Part shown: piece after piece, positions 24,101 to 36,100 of the stretch
How the letters are laid out: each line of letters starts with the position of its first letter
Numbering within the stretch: position 1 is the stretch's first letter
Origin: Apostichopus japonicus
Lineage: Eukaryota; Echinodermata; Holothuroidea; Aspidochirotida; Stichopodidae
Length of the DNA stretch: 64,000 nucleotides
Reading direction: 5' to 3'
Assembly: GCF_037975245.1 (NCBI RefSeq)
Contig: NC_092568.1
Location: 16,201,001 to 16,265,000, forward strand
Translations under genes and position numbers: made by a program
The notes under the pieces: generated by a model
Seen by the model: the letters and a program-made list of their open reading frames with translations, nothing else
The model's database searches: none
What the model was told of the DNA's origin: nothing

Positions 24101-27100
24101 CACTTAACAAGCTGCAGATCAGTGCAATAATCTTTTCATTCCTAAGATAAAAAACATAACAAAATATCATATAAAAATAAATAAAAAAGATAATCAATAA
24201 AGTAAAAAGTTTTTGGCTTAGAAACATGTTCTCATAATAGAATTAATAATAAAACAATCTAAGAGACTTTGCAGGTCCAAGAAAGAAGCAACTTTGCCAA
24301 AGATCTGACTTACTATATATATTATCACATATGTTTGATCTACTATGCAACATGATATCATATTGAAAACTATGGCCGGTGTGGTGCAGGTGGTGTCTTC
24401 AAACCTACATTTTCGATAAAACTGATAGAACATCCATTTTTTCAAGAACATTAAAATCTTCTTGCAGTTATCAGTAGCTGCTCAGTCTCATTACACAATG
24501 ACTGATACCGGTGGCTGTATTGGGATTCAACTTACACGCAGGAAATGATTACGGTACAGCTTCAACTGCTTGATGATGTCCTCATCCAGAAGGACCTCGA
24601 CTAAGACAAGAGGGCCTTTGTCTTTGATATCCAGGCGATCTGCCTCCCAAAACATCTGCTTGTCATTGCCAATCAGCTGATCATCTGCCTTCAGTTTCTG
24701 AAGAAACAGCATAAGTTCAATTTGTGTCCTAATATCATACACCATTTGACTAACAGTGGAAAGCTAAGAAAGGCCCCCAAAATAAAGGGCTCTAGAACTA
24801 CTCAGCTGAAGTGGTGTATCTCCCCCCCCCTCTATAGAATACTCACAGCATGCAATAAAGTGGACTACACATGTTATCAGAGAACGTCGTGAATTGTCTA
24901 AAATATTTGTCGATTGCAGCAGTAACACTAACATCATGCATCTATTTTGATATCCCTGTTTCTTCCAATTCATGAAGAAATTGTATCGAGAACAGAAACT
25001 TAACTTGGGCATTACCAAGGCAACATAAATACACAATCATATCATAAATCATATAATCATAAATACACAATGTAATGGTTGAAAATTATGTATTGGTCAG
25101 TCAATAGTACAACTCTATATGTAGTAGAAGTACACAATGAAAGATCCAAAGTTAATGTAGTACTGATATGAAAACTTGCAAAGGTGAAGCACTTAACAAG
25201 CTGCAGATCAGTGCAATAATCTTTTCATACTTTAGATGAAATACATTAAACAGAAATAATAAATAAAAAAGCCAATCAATTAGTCAGAAATTTCTGGCTT
25301 AGAAACATGTTCTCATAATAGAATTTTAATAAGCAATCTATGAGACTTTGCAGGTCCATGAAAGAAGCAACTTTGCCAAAGATCTGACTTACTATATGTA
25401 TTATCACAAATGTTTGATCTACTATGGAACATGATATCATATTGAAAACTATGGCAGGTGTGATGCAGGTGGTGTCTTCAAACCTACATTATGGATAAAA
25501 CTGATAGAACATCCATTTTTTCAATGGCCCTTGATGTAAGTACATCAATCTCTTAGAATGAGGGCTATCTAATTATGTGTTAATACTACATTGCTTGGTC
25601 CGAGTGAGTCACAACCCACCTGAAATGTAGTTTGTAAAGCAACCATTTAATTTTCAACATAGGGCAGGATAGCTGAGAGTATATTGTAACATAATAGGAT
25701 GTTCATCAGAATACCTTAACATGCTATTTAGGGTAATTTTTGGAGGAGAAGGAAGTGATTTGGGGAGGGGGAAAGGAGGGTGGAAGGTGGAGGGTGGCTA
25801 TCCAACAAAATAAAAGGTTTCATTCCAATATCAGTGATCTTTTGTTGCATTTCCTAACTTCATGTAACTCCATACCAGTTGAGTGTCCTTCAGTAGGGTT
25901 GAAACTGTACACATTTGTTGATACTGTCACTGTCATCTAATGACTGTCTCCATTCTTTCAAATACTGACATACTTTAGCTAATGGCTTACATCTCTAACT
26001 TTTGATACTGATAAATATTATCTAAAGACCTTTGATCCTCTCTAATGTTTCATAATGTCAGATTAGCTAATGATATTGATTACAATATTTTATACTGTCA
26101 CATGGTAGCTAATGACCTCCCCCTCTAGCATATGATACTGTCACATGTTAGCTAATGACCTCCCCCTCTAGCATATGATACTGTCACATGTTAGCTAATG
26201 ACCTTCTCTCTCTAACATATGATACTGTCACTTGTTAGCTAATGACCTCCCTCTCTTTAGCATATGATACTCCCGCATGTTAGCTAATGACTTCCCTACA
26301 TATGATACTGTCACATGTTAGCTAATGACCTCCCCACTCCAGTATATGGTACTGTCACATGTTATCTAATGACCTTCCCTCTCTAACATATGATACTCCC
26401 ACATGTTAGCTAATGACCTCCCTACATATGATACTGTCACATGTTAGCTAATGACCTCCCCACTCCAGTATATGGTACTGTCACATGTTATCTAATGACC
26501 TTCCCTCTCTAGCATATCTGATACTGTCACTTGTTAGCTAATGACCTCCCCACTCCAGTATATGGTACTGTCACATGTTATCTAATGACCTTCCCTCTCT
26601 AACATATGATACTCCCACATGTTAGCTAATGACCTCCCTACATATGATACTGTCACATGTTAGCTAATGACCTCCCCCCTCTAGCATATATGATACTGTC
26701 ACATGTTAGCTAATGACCTCCCCACTCCAGTATATGGTACTGTCACATGTTATCTAATGACCTTCCCTCTCTAACATATGATACTCCCACATGTTAGCTA
26801 ATGACCTCCCCCCTCTAGCATATATGATACTGTCACATGTTAGCTAATGACCTCCCCACTCCAGTATATGATACTGTCACATGTTATCTAATGACCTTCC
26901 CTCTCTAACATAAAATACTCCCACATGTTAGCTAATGACCTCCCTCTCTAGCATGATACTGCCACATATTAGCTAATGAACCCCCCTCCCCCGCTAGCAT
27001 ATGATACTGTCACATGTTAGCTAATGACTTTCCCTGTCTAGCATATGAAACTGTAATATAAAATCACTTTCCTAACTTTTAAAATTGAAACACTTCCAGC

Positions 27101-30100
27101 AATGAGCATTGTTTCTAATCTCTTATAGCGTCACAAGTTAGTTAATGATCTATCCTTCTCCTAACACCTGATACTGTGTTATCTAATGACCATACAGTCG
27201 CATGTTATTTATGACTATCCCAACAGCAATATTCTTCTATTTACTTTGCTTCTGGGACAAGTTTAATTCACTTTCTTTATCGGCACAGTTTCGCATCTTT
27301 TACAGTTGCAGCCTTTGTTTGAAGCTTTGCAGGGAGACAATGACATCCCTATGTCATCAGGTTGCATATTAAAATCATACCAATTACAACTAACTAAAGG
27401 CTGTCCTTTTTAAGTTTTGATTATTCTCATGCATGCCATATAAGATCTAAATTTGAGTGAGTTACAAGGATTCTGAATACCGCAATGCCATCCAAAGATG
27501 TCACACCCTACCCTTGACATTACAGAGTTTGCAGTTCTCTCACCTTCACATAGTCGAAGAATGTCTGAAGCCGTTGGGTCTGAGTCTGCTCCAAGTCATT
27601 GGTCAGAGTGAGGCTCTTGGCTCCTTCGGTCAGTGCCTTCATTCTCTCTGCCACTGCATCAGCGGACACATCCACAGACCACTCACCGTCATCATCATCC
27701 TCCTGAAAGGAAAACATTGTCCACAAAACAATAGAACTGTTCAAAGTGCATCACTACTCAGTAACAAGGATACTGAGCAACTCTCAAGACATTGAGAAGG
27801 TCAAATTCAATTTCAAAATAAACAAAACATGAAGGTACATTTGCAAGAGAGTTGACAAGTTCCATGACAGCAAAGTGAATGGAGTGACTTAACCACTCTT
27901 TCCCTACCCTATCCTGTCACTTTGTCTCTCGATGCAGCAGCAAAGTTTCAAAAAGATCAGTTTTATACCAAGAGATACCACATGATAAATCTACAAATTT
28001 GATTCATGTGTGCATCATCACCCTTCCCTCTCCCCCCCCCCCCCCCCCCGATCACCAACCATTGAGCCAGAATCTAAATAATGCTGAGTTAACTGAATAC
28101 ATGCATATTCATACATAATATTCTTCAACAGTAACATAAAGTGGACTAAGCAAGACAACAATGGATCTTCCACCAGGACATAATGCAATGTCAGAACCAC
28201 AGTGCTAGAATCACCATTTTTACAGCAAGAAAAGAGTAACCCGCACACAATCAAATGACTCACCACTGTATCATTGAGGTTGTCTGACGTATCTTCAATA
28301 TGCTGGGCAGATTTACCCTCCTTACGGCTTTTTCTTTTGGTCTTGCTCTCCCCAATAGCCTTTGGGTCCATGTCAGGTGGGTTTCTGATAATAAACTGTG
28401 TGACTCTATGAGTCAAAGCAATGAAGCCCTGGTAGCCGCACGCTTTGCACCTTTGACCGATTGAGCCCCTTTTCACTTTCTGTGAACCAAAAGTACATCA
28501 AGATGTCTTGCTATCATAAAAACTTTTACGTCAATGTTCGACACGTTCCAGGACTTCATTTATGAGCGACATCTGGTAAATGTTTATCTACCTTTCTGAC
28601 AATGTTCCTTCAGGTCTCCTTATTGTGGTGCTACGACTTCACAGCTGAATAAATTAAAGTACTTGCTACCTAATGGGAAAGGGTAAACTGAGTTCCGGAT
28701 GTGTCATTAACCCATACGACCAGAGAAATGTAATACCTGTGAATCAATGTTTCTTCTGTGTGTGAATCAAGTTTTGGTATCCAGAGTAGTTCAAGAAGAT
28801 ATACATTTGAAGAAGGACTGAAGAAAATTCCAAGACAAACTTGATTTCTGGCAAAAGGCATTCATAAATTCTTCTCAACACCAAGATACACTAGAATGCA
28901 CCCCTCCCCCCCCCCCCCCCGCAATGAACCTTGGATGTAACTACATTTGTGATATTAGCTGATCCTTTAAGATTTAATTGTGCAAATTACTTCAAAGTAA
29001 CTTATTAAAAAGTGTCACCATTCCTAATATGACACCTAAAGTAACGGAACATAACCAGACACAGCATGCAGTCAACAACATAGCCTGATTGCAAAACAAA
29101 GATATAAAGCATGGTTCTATCCCAAGTTTGGTTTAAGCAACTCCCTGTCATCACAATCTTTTTCACTAACAACTTCTCCCCCTGCAAAATACACTTTTAT
29201 AGCAAAAGTTTCACTTTCGCATTTAGACAAGCACCAGGATAAAAGACACATACTAGATCTGTTTCCGGGTTATCACAATCAGGGCAAAGAACAAACTTAA
29301 TGATGAATGCAGCCAGGATTTCTTGAAGCTTGGAACTGTCGTGAGATCCATTCACAATGTAACGGTCATTCTTGACATCAAATTGCGTCTGAGCGCCAAG
29401 TTCACACCCGAAAAACTTCAAGGGATCTGTAATGTTAAAAATAAGACATTCATTTAGCCAACTCAGAGAGGCATTTATGAAGCCAAATTGGACTCTTTAA
29501 GATGCATACTTGTTTACTGTAAATGTTTACTTTGATTAACTGGGACAGTAATTTATCCTTCCAACAGAAACAAAATATATAATTTCCCATGAAATCTCTT
29601 CTCCGCCACATTCTGGGTTCTATCAATGGATGAAATTAGGGTGTGATACCTAATTGTAACATGGTATGCAAGGTGCTGAGGGTCATTAATGGTAGTTTTT
29701 CCTGTGATGCAGCTGTCCAATTTGGGGGAAAACAACACCAAATACAAATTTGCTGTTAATTATGACAACTGACCCTGCATATGGGTAGACTGTGTCAGCT
29801 TGCAATTTGTTGCATTTGGGGTCTTACAGCTGAACATTAGGGATAGGTGTTAAAATAGGCAAATAGTTTTACCTATGCACAGGCCTGTATGCAAACTTGC
29901 ACCGGACTGAACAACACAAAACGGTTGACATCAATGTTCTTTGGGGAAATTTAACAAATTTGAGCTAAAATGTTTTTAAAATTTTATAAAAAAAGCCCCA
30001 AAAACTGTCAACAAACTGTATGGCCAGATATTTTGTTTCCTCTGGCCAAGGAATTTTGAAAAATGCCAAAATTTGTCATTTAACTGGCAACACTGAATGG

Positions 30101-33100
30101 TACACCCAGCAAAGATATAGCGATACAGGGATTTGGCACCAACTAACAGCTGGATAGCTCGGTGTGGCATAGCACAGGACTCAATGCTGTCCCAAACACA
30201 AACATTTTCATTATTCTTTTCAAATTATTTTGGGAACTTTTACTTACAGATTACACTAAAGCCAGAAATCCTGATACAATTTGTTTCATAAATGCCATAC
30301 AACACCTTTTCGTACATACAGTAATTACTGAATAAGAATATCAACAACAATCTTACACGTGGGAGGCCTGGTCAGGGCTTTGCCAATATCTGCCATGTTA
30401 GAGATGACAGTCTTGATTCCATTACCACTGCCCTCCACCTAAAAAGAAAAAAAGAAAACATGGAAACTGTTAGAGCTTGTTTGACATTGACTACATGGAA
30501 TGATAGATGACATATTTACAAGACATTCATCAACACGGTAATTAATGGTTAGGTGGTTAATTATGTTGTGGCTTACACAAGGTATAAACATATCTTATCT
30601 GTTGAAACATAACATACTGTGTTACAGTCAATAGTTACAGTTCATATGTCAAATGACAAACTATATATTCACAACACGTTCAATCTTTAATTTGATCAGT
30701 ACAGCAGTATTTTCTGTTGTGGTATTTGCTGAGCTTCAAATCAAAGTTCACTGTACAACTCATGAAAATGAAATACAGTATAGAAAAAAACACATCCTTG
30801 ATAAGTAGGCGTACACAGAATACAAACATGTTCCATTTCTGGGTGATGTATCCTGGTTGAAGATGACAATACATCAACCTAGTTTGTACTGGTAGACAGT
30901 TGTATCAATGCCACTTACTAACTTCCACATGGCTGCAACTTACAATGTTGGATCATATTAAATCAAAGACACTCAGAGATCAAATTACTCAAGAACTTCC
31001 TTAAATATTAATTCAATTAGTATCACCCGCAAAATCAAGGAAATTATTGCTAGAATGTGATGCAAGATTGCTCTCTAGTGAATATAGGCAAGAGCCTAAT
31101 ATATGTGTGCTGGAAATGGATGATATGTGGGTTGGCAAAACAGTCTACATGTGTACTAAGTTCATAATATGTAGAAGTGTATGGCAGTAAACACATGTAC
31201 ATTTTACATTTGTGTTGGAGTTGATGATATCATGTAGTCGGTGTAAAGCAATACAACTTGCACACTTGATCTAGTAGCAGTGAACACATTGTATATTTCT
31301 AGGACTATGGGCAAGACCCAATTTGTGCTGGGGTTGATGAATTGTAGTCTATGTACTGTAGTGTACACATATACTTGATCTAGCTGCTGTAGTACACTGG
31401 CTATTTGTGCTGGAGTTTATATAGGAGTTCATAGCAGTGAACACATTGTATATTTCTAGGACTATGGGCAAGACCCTATTTGTATTTTGTACTGGGGTTG
31501 ATGAATTATAGTCTATGTAATGTAGTGTACACATACACTTAATCGAGCTGCTGTAGTACACTGGCTATATGTGCTGGGGTTGATGAATTGTAGTCTATGT
31601 AATGTAGTGTACATATACATTTGATCTAGCTGAGCAGTGTAGTACACTGGCTATTTGTACTGGGGTTGATGAATTATAGTCTATGTTATGTAGTGTACAC
31701 ATACACTTAATCGAGCTGCTGTAGTACACTGGCTATTTGTGCTGGGGTTGATGAATTGTAGTCTATGTAATGTAGTGTACATATACATTTGATCTAGCTG
31801 AGCAGTGTAGTACACTGGCTATTTGTACTGGGGTTGATGAATTATAGTCTATGTTATGTAGTGTACACATACACTTAATCGAGCTGCTGTAGTACACTGG
31901 CTATTTGTGCTGGGGTTGATGAATTGTAGTCTATGTAATGTAGTGTACATATACATTTGATCTAGCTGAGCAGTGTAGTACACTGGCTATTTGTACTGGG
32001 GTTGATGAATTATAGTCTATGTTATGTAGTGTACACATACACTTAATCGAGCTGCTGTAGTACACTGGCTATTTGTGCTGGGGTTGATGAATTGTAGTCT
32101 ATGTAATGAAGTGTACATATACATTTGATCTAGCTGAGCAGTGTAGTACACTGGCTTTTTGTACTGGGGTTGATGAATTATAGTCTATGTAATGTAGTGT
32201 ACACATACACTTGATCTAGTTGCTGTAGTACACTGGCTATTTGTACTGGGGTTGATGAATTGTAGTCTATGTAATGTATTGTACATATACACTTAATCGA
32301 GCTGCTGTAGTACACTGGCTATTTGTACTGGGGTTGATGAATTATAGTCTATGTAATGTAGTGTACACATACACTTAATCGAGCTGCTGTAGTACACTGG
32401 CTATATGTGCTGGGGTTGATGAATTGTAGTCTATGTAATGTAATGTACATATACATTTGATCTAGCTGAGCAGTGTAGTACACTGGCTTTTTGTACTGGG
32501 GTTGATGAATTATAGTCTATGTTATGTAGTGTACACATACACTTAATCGAGCTGCTGTAGTACACTGGCTATTTGTGCTGGGGTTGATGAATTGTAGTCT
32601 ATGTAATGAAGTGTACATATACATTTGATCTAGCTGAGCAGTGTAGTACACTGGCTATTTGTACTGGGGTTGATGAATTATAGTCTATGTAATGTATTGT
32701 ACATATACACTTAATCGAGCTGCTGTAGTACACTGGCTATTTGTACTGGGGTTGATGAATTGTAGTCTATGTAATGTAGTGTACATATACATTTGATCTA
32801 GCTGAGCAGTGTAGTACACTGGCTATTTGTACTGGGGTTGATGAATTATAGTCTATGTAATGTATTGTGCACATTCACTTGATCTAGCTGTTGTAGTACT
32901 GTACACTGGCTATTTGTACTGGGGTTGGTGAATTGTAGTCTGTAGCATACATTTAGTACATTACTGGTGGCTCTTGGCTCTAGCTCACAACCTATGTGAA
33001 CACATATATACATGCTACAACAGCATATATGTACCCTACCTTGCCACCAGACAGCAGCTGAGAGTGTTGACAAACAAGAGCCTATACCAGGTATAGGCCT

Positions 33101-36100
33101 GTACATATTCCCTTTTCCCCTTCCAAATAACAACAATATCACTCTTTGTTAACTGTACATATTGCAAAGGTTCCATGCCCAATGAAATTATTACAGTTTC
33201 ATCAAATTCATCAGCCTTTGAACTATATCTGTTTACACAGCTGCTTGGTAAACTAAACACAATCAACAATGATGTTAGATGTATTATCCAGAGAGACCTA
33301 TCTTTGTTCCTAAGATGTGCTGAGACAAAAACTGATTGCTCTATCACATGATAAAACCAATCTAACTAATCCTGATTCAGCAATGCTAGGCATAATTAAC
33401 ATTGAAACATTAAGGACAGTAAATCATACCTAAGAGTAGTTAGGAGGAGACAGGTAAGTGAGGAAGCTAAGTAAATATATAATTGATTTGTAGATAACTG
33501 CTATATTGTAACATGACTGGTTTTTCTTAAACACGACTGTTATATCTCTCGGGCTTCATATCCTACTGTATTTGGATCAATTCTATTGAGATAGGCAAAA
33601 GTCATACACCTCACTGCAAGTCTCACTCACTGATGGTTTCAGTGGGCCATCTCATGGCTGGAAATTAACTATATATGTCTAGAACACTAGTCCTACGAAC
33701 AAGGTGACAACAAATTTTGGTTGTGTAAAATAATCCCTAAATCCCAATCTTTCCTTGAAGTCCTGATCGCATTTGGCTTCGACCCTCCACTACAAAATAT
33801 TGCAAAGTCATAGCAAAAGAAGAAATGTACCCACCTACTACAGTATTCAGCCATCAATCAATCTTTAATACCTAGATATCACATTGTGAGTGGTTCAACA
33901 CTAGATGCTCTTTGACCTTTGAAAGCATAATATTTACACTGAGCACATTAAATTACCTGATAGCAGAATCAGGCATTTTATTTTGGCAATACAGCAGATA
34001 TTGTGACTGGCAGAGAATATTGAAGTTTTGATTACTAACTGATATAGCATTATTTTTCCATCCTGGCTGCAATCATACACTTCTCATGTGCACAGACATC
34101 CTCACAGCCACTTCATGTTTTTTTGAGTGTGTTGCTTTGGTCTATGCTAGCGAGCAAGCTTTGACAGGATATCAAAGCTTCAAATAATTTGTTATTTCAA
34201 AGTACTGACAATCCACACTGAGGAGTAGACAGAAATGTCAAAGAGGCAGATATGTCTGAATAATTAAGAAAACCCTTTCTTTTAAACTGGACAGCTGCAC
34301 TGTAAATGGGACAATGGTACAGAGAAATCTTCATATCAGCAATCCATGCTACATTTAATAACAAGGTTTCTAGTTTTATGGATAAGCAAATGATTTATGC
34401 TTCAAAGGCAAAAGGACTTCTATTACTGTTGAAAGTACTGTAACTTCAAAGAGATGGTCTTTGGCAACAAACTTAAATTTTGGTTGCTTCCACATGTGTG
34501 GATCTTTAAATAAACTCCATGTTCCCCTTAGAGAGTAAAGATTGTCCAGAGGCTAGAAACTATGATATGCAATGTTTCTGTGTATCAATGACATAAATCG
34601 GATATCGGGATGAGGGTTCAATATTGGCAGGTGTGGTACTTAGTGTACTGTGTGTCAAGTAATCTTATAGACATCACGGTCTTTAAAATTATATCAAGAC
34701 AGGAAAGAAAGACAATTAAAGTGTCACTTGTCTCCTCTAAGGCTTCCTGAGCTCTTTCCCTGTTGGCAGGCATAACAACAGCAAGAAACTACTTGGGACA
34801 GGCAGAAGAACTGCACAGCATGTACACTATCAAGCATATATCAAAGTGTTTTGAAGAGGCTTTTGTAAATGTTTAATTGTGATCAACTTCTGAAACTTTT
34901 GAAAATATTTCCAGTACTTGATAATACCAACACAGTGTCTTAAACCGTTTCACAAACTTGTCGGAATCTCAAAAAGTACTTCAATATTCTCTCTAACAGC
35001 CTTCTATGGCATTAATGAAACAAAGACACATCAAATACACAGACCAACAATTTGAGACTTTCCAAACACTCAGTCACAGGAACTGTACACTCTGGTAGAA
35101 AGTAACAACTACTAGTTGTTATATATACTAGTTATATAGTGTATGTGGGTACCCAGCTACCCACCTGTCGTACTACCCAGTTCCTAATTTATTAACTGAA
35201 TCCTACGCAAAATGTTATTTTTTTTTTGGCAATCCAATGGTTAGGCAAGATTTTCCCATCGACTTAGTTTGGTGTTAGGCTAGCATGTGGTTGAAGTAAA
35301 CAGTAATAAAGAAAGTATTCCATGGAAATCTTATAACTGCATCACAATTTCAGCGACTAAACAGATGGTTAGGCTAGATCTCCCCATTGACTTAGTTTGG
35401 TGTTAGGCTACCATGTGCAACCCTTTTAAATTCCCCAGTGAATGAGGTCGCCAGGAGGAGCATCCTGTGGCGACTAGATCTTTATTTTCCCCAAATTCTG
35501 GTCACCCAGAATGAAAATGTGATCGCCACTTTGATATGCTAAATATTAGTACAAAAAACACTAGGCCTAGGCTCAACATCAAGAAGAACTACTGTCAGTA
35601 CTGACTACACTAACGTTGAACTATAGTATAATTAAGTTCTATTTCCCGCGCTATGATAGGGTTGGGCGATATATCGAAAATTATTATTATCGCGATAATA
35701 AATTTTCAAGACGATATGTTTTGAGGATAAACAAATGACGATAATTTCTTGTAAAAGAAATTTGAAATAAATGTGAAAAAAATGCGATTATCCTTTCTCC
35801 GTTTTATGTTTAAATGTTATTCTAGCATTCCATGGTTAAGAAAGTTGAAAAGAAATAAAGTTTATCAACTTCATGACTTTGACGTTCGTAAAAACCCGTC
35901 CTTTACAACATTCACTGTATAGAGAACAAAACTCTGAAAATCAGTAGAGAAATTACCAATTGTGTACGAAAAGTAAGTTGGTACACCTTTCAAATTTTAC
36001 GAAAGATCGAGCAAAATACTTTCAAAAATTTCACACGAAACTGGCATATCGTGCCAAATGCAACTAATTTAATGTAAACAAGGCTCTAGTACACCCATTT

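Noticed and set aside
28018-28476. 152-codon minus-strand open frame
   Set aside because: It is eIF5 exon 4 (28264-28479) read through its donor site GTGAGT into the intron. The tail beyond 28264 is intronic and ends in a poly-C tract.
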